Notes: generated by a model from the letters alone, not told the origin. Shown: positions 37,401 to 45,308, counted from the first letter of the stretch. The stretch: DNA of 64,000 nucleotides from Flavobacterium notoginsengisoli (GCF_014207905.1 NZ_JACHLB010000001.1:496001-560000), one strand, 5' to 3'. Numbers and translations are program-made.

Positions 37401-38726
37401 AGCATCAGCTCTAGCTTTGTCTGCTGCTAACTGTGCCTGCGTTTTTTGTGTTGTTGCAACCGCTCTATTTGCCGTTGCTGTTTGTGCTCTTGCTGCTGCC
37501 GCGGCGTCTGCTTTTGCTTTGGCTTCTGCAGCTAGTTTTATTTTAACAGCCTCAGCATCTGCTTTGGCTTTATTGTCTGCTTCTAATTTTGCTTTTGCTG
37601 CAGCTTCTGCGTCTGCTTTAACTTTTTCTGAAGCCGCAAGTCTAGCTTGTCTTGCTTCGGCATCGGCTTTTGCTTTCGCTTCAGCAGCTAATCTCGCTTT
37701 TTCAGCACCATCTTCTCTTGTTACTTTTGCAGTTGTAGATGGTTTAGCCATTACTGGTTTTGGTTTTGCAGGATCTATTAATGATCCTTCATCTTCATCT
37801 GCGTAATAGTAATTTCTGTTTTTGAATCTGTAGGCAATGGCAAATTCGTGAGAACCACCTAAATTAGAGAAATTGCCCATTCCTCTTTCGTAATTATATT
37901 CAATAGCAATACTCGGAGAAATATTTACCCCAAGTCCTGCTGAAACTCCATATAAAGTGTTATATCCAGCTTGTGCCCAAATTCCCTGTTGCAAGGTTAG
38001 CATCGCAAGACCTGAAATAACTGTTTTGTCTTTTTTAATTTCTGTTCTAACAATTCCCGAAAATTTACTTCTATCAAAGAATCCGTAACTGTCAATATAT
38101 CCTGTGTACATAGCATGCAATTGGATAGCTCTTTCTGGATCTTCTTTTACCATTCCAGCACCAAAATTGTACAATATCAAATTATTAATAGACAATCCGA
38201 AGTCTAAAAACTCTGTACCATAGTTAATTCCTGGATTAACAGTAAGCAAAGTGCTAGACGGATACTCTCCCATCAAGATATCAGAATCATCAGATATAAT
38301 TTTTCCTTTGTTTAAACCACTTTGATAAGCACCTACATTTAAACCAAAAGTCAAATTGCTATCTTGATCAAGGACAATATTGTGAGCAAAATTGGCAACT
38401 CCACCAAAAACGGTCATCAATCCGTAATTTTGTTGGAATAAGGCAATTGCGAAAGCATCATTTTCTTTAATACGACCAGAATAATTGGCTATATAAGTCT
38501 GCGGTGCATTGTCAAATTGAACCCATTGTCTTTTGTTGTAAAAACTTATATAGGGATTTGCTTCTCTAACAAAACTAAATGTTGGGTTAATTAAGTATCT
38601 ATTAAATTTTAAAGAATTTCTAATGGGTAATGAAAACGAAACAACTCCATCCTCATTTGCATTTTGAGAATAGAGTACATTTGAAAAGCCGTAAAATAAA
38701 GTGATGAATAGTAGGATTTTCTTCAT
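34467..38726 (-). CDS. sprD: SprD-like protein: PorP-like barrel, long charged helix, SPOR-like tail (1419 aa)
   Basis: A signal peptide (1-20) is followed by a PorP/SprF-like domain (about 20-310: SLKFNRYLINPTFSFVREANPYISFYNKRQWVQF, GLGVNISPSIAIEYNYERGMGN). Residues about 339-1129 are almost only Ala, Lys, Asp, Glu, Leu, Gln and Arg in repeats of ADAKAKADAEA and EEARQAKLAA, read as one very long helix or coiled coil. A further coiled region reaches about 1320. The last 80 residues (SGYYLILAVHNSVQKRDEF, FYNVTTSKYYIYYEKF) look SPOR-like. It lies one base after sprC and 120 before sprB, the place of sprD in F. johnsoniae, whose product SprB function requires. Confidence 0.8.
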   Translation of the reverse strand: MKKILLFITLFYGFSNVLYSQNANEDGVVSFSLPIRNSLKFNRYLINPTFSFVREANPYISFYNKRQWVQFDNAPQTYIANYSGRIKENDAFAIALFQQNYGLMTVFGGVANFAHNIVLDQDSNLTFGLNVGAYQSGLNKGKIISDDSDILMGEYPSSTLLTVNPGINYGTEFLDFGLSINNLILYNFGAGMVKEDPERAIQLHAMYTGYIDSYGFFDRSKFSGIVRTEIKKDKTVISGLAMLTLQQGIWAQAGYNTLYGVSAGLGVNISPSIAIEYNYERGMGNFSNLGGSHEFAIAYRFKNRNYYYADEDEGSLIDPAKPKPVMAKPSTTAKVTREDGAEKARLAAEAKAKADAEARQARLAASEKVKADAEAAAKAKLEADNKAKADAEAVKIKLAAEAKAKADAAAAARAQTATANRAVATTQKTQAQLAADKARADAEERRIKLAADNKARVDAAAAARAQAAANKPAAAAPKTQAQLAADKAKADAEAMKLKLAADAKAKADAEAAAKAKAEAAKPAPAPQKTAAQLAADKAKADAEAARQARLAAAEKAKADAEAARIKLIADNKAKADAAEAKRKAEAKAKAEAADMQSILAADAKAKADSDALQARLAAEAKAKAAAEAKTKASIDAANKAKLAADAKAKAAEEAAQKEKLAADAKAKADEEARQALIAAEAKAKADAEALKIKQAEEARQAKLAADAKAKADAEALQAKLVADAKAKADAEAAAKAKLAADAKAKADAEAEKVRLAAEAKAKADAEAEKARLAADAKAKADMEALQAKLIADARVKADAEATAKAKADAEAKKLQEAEDARQAKLAADAKAKADAEAEKARLAAEAKAKADAEALKAKQAAEDKARLAEEARQAKLAADAKAKADAEALKAKQAEEARQAKLAADAKAKTDAEALEAKVAADAKAKADMAALQAKLLADAKVKADAEATAKAKADAETKRLQEEENARQAKLAADAKAKADAEALKAKQAADEKARLAEEARQAKLAADAKAKADAEAEKARLAAEAKAKADAETLRIKQAAEEKARLAEEARLAKLAADAKAKADAEAEKTRLAAEAKAKADADALKLQQAAEEKARLEEQARQERLAAEAKAKADAEAEKARLAAEAANKDATAKAIEELTASIANTSKMQNELLAQFTATVANKQKDLNDLKEENDLSEKGIYREPKPFKSVAAENSQIEALKLQIADANTSMKNEIAKMTNLYNDRLKKFPKNDPLNKAYLEKINELKAAQLRMEQQGAALIADLERIKTETEIERKRRIKRAAYENDQGRYAQDVAALKRIKETTKISNTPLTANDFDFGEEQSNMQIIKNIKNSDSGYYLILAVHNSVQKRDEFLTKAVAAGRTDINFFYNVTTSKYYIYYEKFDGLQEATKALEAKGNKPYNGRMAIVKVEN
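35338..37711 (-). repeat. imperfect tandem repeats coding the SprD helix
   Basis: Roughly forty near-identical copies of GCATCTGCTTTTGCTTTTGC-like DNA, coding the Ala/Lys/Asp/Glu unit. The block is prone to unequal recombination, and it creates a long antisense ORF (36727-37806) that is an artefact of Ala codon periodicity. Confidence 0.85.
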
Positions 38727-38727
38727 A

Positions 38728-40194
38728 TTATTTTATAACAGTTATTGATCCTTTTTTTTCACCAGTGTCTGATTGAATGACATAGTAATAAACCGGATTT
38801 ACATTTTTAAAATCTATATTGCTTTGGGGCCAATCGCCTTGATAATTTACTACATCAAGGACTTTATCTCCGTTTGAACTAATAATGATTACCTTAGTCG
38901 AAGCATTTTTATATTCATCTGGAATATTCCAATACGGATTCATTCCGCTTAATTTAATAATGTTCGGAATAACCGTCGCTGGACCAGAATCACCATTAAT
39001 TCTAAAAGAAAACTCTTTGTTTGCAATACAGCCCGATGCTTGAGAGATCTTTACTTTATAATTACCTTTTACAGAAACAGTGTAAGAACTACCAGTTTCT
39101 CCAGAAATTAAATTATCATTTAAATACCACTCAAAAGTAGGGCTCGTAGCATCTGTTGTAACATTAACGCTTAAAGTTTCACCTTCACTTAACTTGTATC
39201 CATCTTCTACATCAATACTTGCGTCAAAACCATTGCTTTGAAGATTAATTGATCCAGTAGCTTTACATCCTCCAAAATCAACCTCTACAGTATAAACACC
39301 AGATTCATTTGTAGAATAAGTTCTTCCAGTTGCACCACTAATAACTACTCCGTCTTTTTTCCATACATAGCTATTTCCAGAAGTTGCTGTCAAAACAGTT
39401 CCTGTACCACTTGCGCAAAATGGATTTCCTAAGCTTGAATCTATTGTCGCACTAGATCCTGAGCTTGCACTTATAACCTTAACACGATTAGAGCTAATGT
39501 TTACTTCTGTACAGGCACCATAATCTACTACTGCATAATATTCACCTGCAGCATTTACCACTAACGACTTAGCACTTTGTCCTGCAATTAAAACATCATC
39601 TTTGTACCATTTGTATTTAAGATTTGGATAATTTGCTGGAGACGAATTTGGAACACTTGGGGTATCATTGTCTACGGAAAGGGTTAAACTTCCGCCAGAA
39701 CAAATTGCAGCACTAGTGCTCTTGTTGTTTATAAAAAAGGCAGTTTCAAAGGCTTTATAATAAGCCGGAAAATCTGTTGAGCTATTAATTGAACTTCTAA
39801 TTCTAGCACTTGGAGCGGCAGTAGAAACAGAACTTCTAATTCTAAAACCATAAATTTCAGATCCGACTAAATTTGTTGGAAGAGCAAATTTTATAGATTG
39901 TTGAGTTGCATTGATATCTGTAGGCGGCTGCACTTTTGGCGCATAAGTAGGAGGAGTCGTAAAGTTTCCTGAAGCATCAGTAATTTCAACTTCGAACGTT
40001 GTTCCTGCTGGAAAATTAACGTAACTAAAAGTAACGTTGAATTCATTAAAAGAAGCTCCTGCGCAGAGTTTTTCTATTCCATCAAAAGGTTGAGGAACGA
40101 TTACGGCCTGTGCATAGGAGCTTGATTCAGTACATAAGAATATACTAAATAGGAATAAAACTTTAAGTAAAGATAAAGTAGTTTTTTGAATCAT
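38728..40194 (-). CDS. sprC: SprC-like exported protein with Ig-like domains
   Basis: 488 aa. A signal peptide (about 1-29, cleaved near SYAQ) precedes an N-terminal beta domain and three Ig/PKD-like repeats, each with a W in a Y/V-x-W-Y/K-K-D pattern (YKWYKDDVLIAGQ, YVWKKDGVVISGA, FEWYLNDNLISGE) and a closing GxYxVxV strand. The end (VIPNIIKLSGMNPYWNIPDEYKNAS, IIISSNGDKVLDVVNYQGDWPQ) matches the shape of a type B gliding-associated C-terminal domain, though diverged. Position before sprD matches sprC of the F. johnsoniae operon. Its start overlaps the preceding gene by four bases. Confidence 0.75.
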   Translation of the reverse strand: MIQKTTLSLLKVLFLFSIFLCTESSSYAQAVIVPQPFDGIEKLCAGASFNEFNVTFSYVNFPAGTTFEVEITDASGNFTTPPTYAPKVQPPTDINATQQSIKFALPTNLVGSEIYGFRIRSSVSTAAPSARIRSSINSSTDFPAYYKAFETAFFINNKSTSAAICSGGSLTLSVDNDTPSVPNSSPANYPNLKYKWYKDDVLIAGQSAKSLVVNAAGEYYAVVDYGACTEVNISSNRVKVISASSGSSATIDSSLGNPFCASGTGTVLTATSGNSYVWKKDGVVISGATGRTYSTNESGVYTVEVDFGGCKATGSINLQSNGFDASIDVEDGYKLSEGETLSVNVTTDATSPTFEWYLNDNLISGETGSSYTVSVKGNYKVKISQASGCIANKEFSFRINGDSGPATVIPNIIKLSGMNPYWNIPDEYKNASTKVIIISSNGDKVLDVVNYQGDWPQSNIDFKNVNPVYYYVIQSDTGEKKGSITVIK

Positions 40195-40598
40195 ATAGTG
40201 CGTGTTCTTGCTAAGTCGATACGCTCAAAAAACAAAATATCAATGAATGTTTCTGAGAAATCATATTTGTAGTTTTCAATAATATCTTTTGCTAAAATTG
40301 AAGTTGCTGCAAATGATGAATCATCTTTACAATCGTTAGATACTGTATGGGTTTCAGCAACTATAGTAAGGCTGTCCTTGGGGTTGGACATCCCTACTAT
40401 AAACTGATTAAATTTGTCTGAATTGCTGTTTTCTACAACAGCAGTAGTACTATTTTGGTTAACATTACCTAAAGTTAAACTGCACTCAGAATCAGCAGCC
40501 TTTGTAGGTTTTCCTGCTGTATTCTGTGCATATAGAGTTAACGATATAGGCGAAACCAAAAATATTATATATATAAAATATTTTTTCGTAGATACCAT
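40191..40598 (-). CDS. small exported protein of the spr operon
   Basis: 135 aa. An N-terminal signal peptide (about 1-24, LTLYAQ) is followed by about 110 mostly polar residues with two Cys (C39, C90 by eye). No family is recognised. It overlaps sprC by four bases and should be translationally coupled to it. In F. johnsoniae, as I recall, an unnamed gene occupies this slot just before sprC. A spacer of about 100 bases with weak GTCC/GGAC pairing separates it from the beta-helix gene. Confidence 0.7.
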   Translation of the reverse strand: MVSTKKYFIYIIFLVSPISLTLYAQNTAGKPTKAADSECSLTLGNVNQNSTTAVVENSNSDKFNQFIVGMSNPKDSLTIVAETHTVSNDCKDDSSFAATSILAKDIIENYKYDFSETFIDILFFERIDLARTRTI

Positions 40599-40700
40599 TA
40601 TGTCTTGATCTTTATTTGGGGTCCTTTAACGATACATAAATTGTGTCTGGGGACTTTATTAATAAAATTTACGCGAGGGAATAAAAATCGAAACTATTAT

Positions 40701-41990
40701 CTATTTACCGCTTGAAGCCGTGATTTTTCCTAATTGTAATCTGAAATCTGGTTTTTTAGGATTGAAGATATCAATGAAAGTTTCTTTGTTGTCACTTTGA
40801 GAGTAAACGTTAAAGAAAATACTATTTCCGTACCAGCTTTCTAAATCTTCATTATTTGAATTGTATTCTGTAAAGATGTTTCCATTACATAAATTGAAAT
40901 ACATTTCTTCAAACTTGATTTTTTTAAGATTGGCATCATTGATTTCTGTTTTGCTGTCTAATAATACCGCAGGGTTAAATCCAGAGATTACACTTCTTTT
41001 CATTTCAAGAGAAGCACCTTCTGCAACATAAACAGCTTCTTTTACTAAACCTGCTTGAATATCAGCTTTAATATTTTCACTGTCATTAACCATTGTAATA
41101 TTACTTGCAACAACTAAAGTTTGTTTTTTAGTAAAGTCTGTTTCACTTTTCTTCTCAAAAGATCTAACTTCCATACAACGAGATCCGTCTTTAGTACTAG
41201 AGAAGTAAGAAGATCTTACTGCTAAAGAGTTAAAGAAACGACATTGTACTCCTTGAGAAAATTTAAAGTCATCATTAACTGATTTATAAGAAACAAATTT
41301 TGTAGCATTTAAGTCACCACCTAAAACTCCGAATGAATCTCCTCCAGCATAGCTAACCATGATATTTTCTAAAACTGTTTTGTTTCCAACACCAGCAAGA
41401 GTTAAACCATTGAAAGTATCTACACCTTTAACTTTTTTACCAGCAAATTCGATTCTTACGAATCTTAAAATTCCAGAGTTAGAAGCCACGTTATCTCCAC
41501 CGTAGGTAGTAAGAGTTGGATCAAGGTCAAGGTTGTAAGAACCAACATTTCCAAATTTGTTAATTGGAGCATCTCCAAGAACTACAATTCCACCCCAATC
41601 TCCAGCTTTTTTCATGCTACGATTTGAAGTAAATACAATTGGATCTGTTTCTAAACCGTCTGCAACTAATTGTGCACCTTTTGTAACTACCAAAGTTCCT
41701 TTAGTTTCAAAGTCACCGATAATTACTGTACCTGGCTCAATAGTCAAAACAGCATTGTTTGTAACGTATACGTTTCCTTGCAAAACGTAGATGTTTCTTT
41801 TCAGCAATTTAGTATTAACAGAAATGTTTCCTGCTAAAATTTGGTTTGCTTCTCCATAGTCTACTTTGTTAGGCTTAAATTCGGTCCAGTTGTTTAACCA
41901 ATTAGTGTAGCCCATAATTCCTTTCTCTTGTTGAGCACTCATACTCGTAACTGTCAAAAGAACGCAGATTAATTGAGTAATTTTTTTCAT
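40701..41990 (-). CDS. exported right-handed beta-helix protein of the spr operon
   Basis: 429 aa. A signal peptide (1-19, SMSAQ) precedes a parallel beta-helix: successive strands LLKRNIYVLQGNVYVTNNAVLTIEPGTVIIGD, GTLVVTKGAQLVADG, GDWGGIVVLGDAP, ILRFVRIEFAG, TVLENIMVSYAGGD. The TIEPGTVI motif is a hallmark of Bacteroidota pectate-lyase-like surface proteins, but no catalytic residues of a lyase are apparent. The C-terminus has no recognised sorting domain. Operon position suggests it is the gene called remG in F. johnsoniae; that name is from memory and not assigned here. Confidence 0.75.
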   Translation of the reverse strand: MKKITQLICVLLTVTSMSAQQEKGIMGYTNWLNNWTEFKPNKVDYGEANQILAGNISVNTKLLKRNIYVLQGNVYVTNNAVLTIEPGTVIIGDFETKGTLVVTKGAQLVADGLETDPIVFTSNRSMKKAGDWGGIVVLGDAPINKFGNVGSYNLDLDPTLTTYGGDNVASNSGILRFVRIEFAGKKVKGVDTFNGLTLAGVGNKTVLENIMVSYAGGDSFGVLGGDLNATKFVSYKSVNDDFKFSQGVQCRFFNSLAVRSSYFSSTKDGSRCMEVRSFEKKSETDFTKKQTLVVASNITMVNDSENIKADIQAGLVKEAVYVAEGASLEMKRSVISGFNPAVLLDSKTEINDANLKKIKFEEMYFNLCNGNIFTEYNSNNEDLESWYGNSIFFNVYSQSDNKETFIDIFNPKKPDFRLQLGKITASSGK

Positions 41991-42036
41991 GATAAGGGGG
42001 TATTACGGTTAATAATAAATTTGGGTATGCGTAAAT

Positions 42037-42097
42037 GAAAAAACTCCTCTCGAATTTTCCGAAATTTCAGAACCTCCGAGAATGAGTCTTTTTTTAT
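42037..42097. terminator. terminator-like hairpin inside the spr operon
   Basis: ACTCCTCTCG (42043-42052) pairs imperfectly with CGAGAATGAGT (42077-42087), and both sides carry T runs on the strand leaving the hairpin. It stands between the first and second operon genes, so it may attenuate or partly stop transcription toward sprC-sprF. Confidence 0.45.
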
Positions 42098-42179
42098 TTT
42101 GTTTTTCAAAAGCATTCCACTTTAGATTTCCATCTACGTAAACACTTCGAAAAAGGTTTTAAAAAAATTTAATCATTTA

Positions 42180-42632
42180 TTACATTTCGTTCAAATCGTT
42201 GAACTCGTGTAATGATTTCAATGTACTTTCGTAAAATAAAATTGCAGCGATAAGATTTCCTTTATCTGAGTAAGGCATCATTTTTCTCTGAAACTCTACA
42301 GTAGTATCCAAAAATGTTGAAGTACCAACTGCCTGAGCATCTAAGATTTTTTTGTGATCACCATCGTCTGGAATACCTAAGTCCGCCATTGTAACTCCTG
42401 GTTTAGTAACCAAAGCAATGTAAGGGAGAGTTTTTACTAAAACTTTAATACGCTCAATGTATAATTCCAAAAGCTCACCTTTTTGCATACCACTCAATTC
42501 TTTTTGATCATGGTATTTACGGATAAGAGCCGTTGTACTGATAATACTTCTAGGAGCATTCTTTGCTTGTGCTGAAACAGCAGCAGTAGTTAAGATAAAA
42601 AAAGCACTTAATAGAGTAATTTTCCCTTTCAT
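42180..42632 (-). CDS. exported protein, first gene of the spr operon
   Basis: 150 aa. A signal peptide (1-21, VSAQ) is followed by a helical mature part (TALIRKYHDQKELSGMQKGELLELYIERIKVLVKTLPYIAL...). No family is recognised. A well-formed promoter with a leader of about 30 bases stands directly upstream, so this gene opens the seven-gene block. Its slot corresponds to remF of F. johnsoniae as I recall; the name is not assigned. A terminator-like hairpin follows in the 189-base spacer. Confidence 0.7.
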   Translation of the reverse strand: MKGKITLLSAFFILTTAAVSAQAKNAPRSIISTTALIRKYHDQKELSGMQKGELLELYIERIKVLVKTLPYIALVTKPGVTMADLGIPDDGDHKKILDAQAVGTSTFLDTTVEFQRKMMPYSDKGNLIAAILFYESTLKSLHEFNDLNEM

Positions 42633-42666
42633 AGATTCTTATTTTATAATTGGTTGTTGATAAAAA

Positions 42667-42696
42667 CAAAAATATAGAAATTAACTTAATTAACAA
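42667..42696 (-). promoter_or_regulatory. promoter of the spr gliding operon
   Basis: On the minus strand TTG (42694-42696), 19-base spacer, TATTTTTG (42667-42674): an exact fit to TTG-N19-TAnnTTTG. Predicted start near 42662. The remaining 435-base divergent region to holB holds AT-rich DNA, an imperfect AAACATCTT/AGATGTTT inverted repeat (about 42904-42938) and the holB promoter. Confidence 0.65.
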
Positions 42697-43035
42697 CTCT
42701 AATGGATTTTTTTTTCAAAATATTTTCTTAAAAAAAGCTTAAAAACCAGCGTTATGTCGAGAAAATGTGCGTTTTAACGCTCTTTTTGTTAAAACAGCGT
42801 AGTCTTAAAAAGTAAGGTATTCGCTATAAAAAATAAAATTTTCAAACTTTAAATAATCAAAAAAACCTTACGTTTGCCGTTTTTTGAAAAAAAATATTAA
42901 CAAAAACATCTTGATAAATGCTCAGGTTGAGATGTTTATTAACAAAATTGTATTCAAATCGAAAGAATTTTTTTGGCGTTTTAAGTTTATAATTTGAAAA
43001 TTATAGTTACGAAAGAAACTTTATCCCGAAAATTT

Positions 43036-43063
43036 TTGACTACATCATTTTCTGCTATCTTTG
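43036..43063 (+). promoter_or_regulatory. promoter of holB, likely leaderless
   Basis: TTG (43036-43038), 17-base spacer, TATCTTTG (43056-43063). The -7 box ends 4 bases before the holB ATG at 43068, so transcription should begin at or next to the start codon. Confidence 0.6.
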
Positions 43064-43067
43064 CTCC

Positions 43068-44216
43068 ATGCAATTTTCTCAAATTTTAGGTCAAGATTAC
43101 ATCAAAAGCCACTTGACAAAAAGTGCTGCATCTGGTAGAATTCCACATGCACAATTATTCGTTGGACCAGAAGGAAGTGGAACTTTAATTACCGCAATTG
43201 CCTACGCACAATACATTTTATGCGGCAATACTGGTAACGAAAATTCGAACGGAAATGATTCTTGCAATCTAAAGTTCGACAATATTTCTCACCCAGATTT
43301 GCATTTTATTTACCCAACTGTTACGACCGAAGATGTAAAAACCAAACCCAAAAGTTTAGATTTTATTCAAGACTGGCGAAGTTTCATTCAAGAAATGCCT
43401 TACGGCGGTTTGTTTGACTGGTACAAAATTCTTGGCGTTCAAAACAAGCAAGGAGAAATTCGAGTAGAAGATGCTCAAGAAGTTTTAAAATCGCTTGCGC
43501 TGAAATCTTACGAAGGCGGCTATAAAATCATGATTATCTGGATGGCCGATAAAATGAATATTGCAGCTTCTAACAAACTGTTGAAACTTCTTGAAGAACC
43601 ATCAGACAAAACCATGTTTATTCTGATTTCTGAAAATGAAGAAGATATTATTCAGACCATACGTTCACGTTGTCAAGTAATTCATTTTAATGCACTTCCA
43701 GAAAAAGTCATCGCTGAAGCTTTGGTTTCACAAGAAAATATAGATTTGAATTTAGCTAAAAAAATTGCGCATCAATCACAGGGCAATTTTAATAAAGCTT
43801 TGCATTTGCTAAAAGAAGACGACGACGAGTTTCCCTTTGAACAATGGTTTGTCAATTGGGTTCGCGCTGCTTTTAGAGCAAAAGGAAATGCAGCAGCCAT
43901 TCAGGATTTAATTACTTGGAGTGAGCAAATTGCTGCGCTGGGACGCGAAAGCCAGAAAAAATTTATTCAGTTTTGTATCGAAATGTTTAGACAGGCATTG
44001 ATGTTAAATTATCAGGCCTCAAGCTTGGTCTATATTGAGCCAAAAGTCGATAAATTTAAACTAGAAAATTTTGCTCCTTTCGTAAACGGAAATAACATTC
44101 ATGAAATTTTCAAAGAACTTTCAGATGCGATGTATCACATTGAAAGAAACGGAAATGCAAAAATAATTTTAACCGATTTATCCATTAAATTAACTCGTTT
44201 AATTCATAAAAAATAG
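43068..44216 (+). CDS. holB: DNA polymerase III subunit delta'
   Basis: 382 aa. AAA+ clamp-loader features: the opening ILGQDYIKSHLTKSAASGRIPHAQLF, a degenerate Walker A (GPEGSGT, Lys replaced by Thr, normal for the non-ATPase delta' subunit), KLLKLLEEPSD and sensor-type IQTIRSRCQVIHF. It is part of the complex that loads the sliding clamp at the replication fork. Six bases separate it from a DoxX gene, and an acyl-CoA thioesterase follows, so the promoter at 43036-43063 probably serves all three. Confusion with DnaX is unlikely given the lost Walker Lys and short C-terminus. Confidence 0.88.
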   Translation: MQFSQILGQDYIKSHLTKSAASGRIPHAQLFVGPEGSGTLITAIAYAQYILCGNTGNENSNGNDSCNLKFDNISHPDLHFIYPTVTTEDVKTKPKSLDFIQDWRSFIQEMPYGGLFDWYKILGVQNKQGEIRVEDAQEVLKSLALKSYEGGYKIMIIWMADKMNIAASNKLLKLLEEPSDKTMFILISENEEDIIQTIRSRCQVIHFNALPEKVIAEALVSQENIDLNLAKKIAHQSQGNFNKALHLLKEDDDEFPFEQWFVNWVRAAFRAKGNAAAIQDLITWSEQIAALGRESQKKFIQFCIEMFRQALMLNYQASSLVYIEPKVDKFKLENFAPFVNGNNIHEIFKELSDAMYHIERNGNAKIILTDLSIKLTRLIHKK

Positions 44217-44222
44217 ATTCCA

Positions 44223-44606
44223 ATGAATAATGTTGCCTCCATCCTACTTTTAGCTTTTTTAGCTTTAACATTTTTACAATCAGGTTACGAAAAGATTTTT
44301 TATTGGAAAGATAATGTAGCTTGGCTAAAAGAGCATTTTGCCAAAACACCTCTTAAAAATCAAGTGCCGCTTGCTCTTTTACATTTACTGATTTTAGAAT
44401 TAATTTCGGGAATTTTATGTGTTGTTGGAGGCATTCAACTTTTAACAAATAACGGAAGAGAATTTGGTTTTTATGGCGCAATTTTTTCTTGTATCTGTTT
44501 GTTAATGATGCTTTTCGGACAAAGACTTGCTAAAGATTACGATGGTGCGAGAACCATTGTCATTTATTTTATACCAGCCGTAATGGCGGTTTATTGGTTG
44601 AATTAG
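44223..44606 (+). CDS. DoxX family membrane protein
   Basis: 127 aa with four hydrophobic helices (about 5-18, 45-68, 80-102, 108-125). The N-terminal ILLLAFLALTFLQSGYEKIFYWKDNVAWLKEHFA is typical of the DoxX/DoxD-like family, inner-membrane proteins of uncertain function. Six-base gap after holB and 34 bases before the thioesterase gene: middle gene of a small operon. Confidence 0.8.
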   Translation: MNNVASILLLAFLALTFLQSGYEKIFYWKDNVAWLKEHFAKTPLKNQVPLALLHLLILELISGILCVVGGIQLLTNNGREFGFYGAIFSCICLLMMLFGQRLAKDYDGARTIVIYFIPAVMAVYWLN

Positions 44607-44640
44607 ACAACCTAATTTTTAAATTATTTAGATCAAAAAA

Positions 44641-45150
44641 ATGAATCCAAAACATCCTTCAGAATCTCTAACTATTTTAACTGATTTAGTTTTACCGAGC
44701 GAAACTAATCCTTTAAACAATCTTTTTGGTGGCGAATTATTAGCCAGAATGGATCGCGCGGCAAGTATTGCGGCACGCAGACATTCACGCCGAATTGTAG
44801 TGACAGCTTCTGTAAATCACGTTGCTTTTAACAGAGCCATTTCGCTTGGAAGTGTTGTCACTGTCGAAGCAAAAGTCTCAAGATCATTCAAAAGTTCTAT
44901 GGAAGTTTTTATTGATGTTTGGGTAGAAGACCGCGAATCTGGAAACAGAACAAAAGCAAACGAAGCAATTTATACTTTTGTTGCCGTCGATGACAACGGA
45001 AGACCAGTAGAAGTACCACCAATTGTACCTGAAACTGAAATTGAAATTCAGCGTTTTGATGCCGCACTTCGTCGCAAACAATTGAGTTTACTACTTGCAG
45101 GAAAGATAAAACCCGCTGATGCAACAGAATTAAAGGCTTTATTCTTATAG
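44641..45150 (+). CDS. acyl-CoA thioesterase, hotdog fold (YciA/BFIT type)
   Basis: 169 aa, one hotdog domain. The segment NPLNNLFGGELLARMDRAASIAARRHS (25-49) carries the conserved N/GG and catalytic D38, and VTASVNHVAFNRAISLGSVVTVEAKV follows. It would hydrolyse acyl-CoA to fatty acid and CoA in the cytosol. The C-terminal tail (RFDAALRRKQLSLLLAGKIKPADATELKALFL) is helical. Last gene of the holB string. Confidence 0.88.
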   Translation: MNPKHPSESLTILTDLVLPSETNPLNNLFGGELLARMDRAASIAARRHSRRIVVTASVNHVAFNRAISLGSVVTVEAKVSRSFKSSMEVFIDVWVEDRESGNRTKANEAIYTFVAVDDNGRPVEVPPIVPETEIEIQRFDAALRRKQLSLLLAGKIKPADATELKALFL

Positions 45151-45256
45151 TGAAATTTGTGACAATTTGGAACAATTGGTGACAATCAAACTCGAAAAAA
45201 AAGAACTAATTTTACAAACTGTAAAACGGCAGTAAATCAATAAAGAAGTTTTTTCT

Positions 45257-45264
45257 TACTTTTG
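45257..45264 (+). promoter_or_regulatory. putative -7 box of recA
   Basis: TACTTTTG fits TAnnTTTG, 44 bases before the recA ATG; no TTG stands at the right distance. No LexA-type palindrome was noticed in the 158-base spacer. Confidence 0.4.
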
Positions 45265-45308
45265 TTTGAATTACTAAAAAATAAAAATCAAGATAATTAA
45301 TATAAAAG

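Noticed and set aside
36727..37806. 359-codon plus-strand ORF rich in Ala, Ser and Phe opposite sprD
   Set aside because: It is the reverse complement of the SprD Ala/Lys repeat; Ala and Lys codons read backwards give no stop codons. No signal or family pattern.
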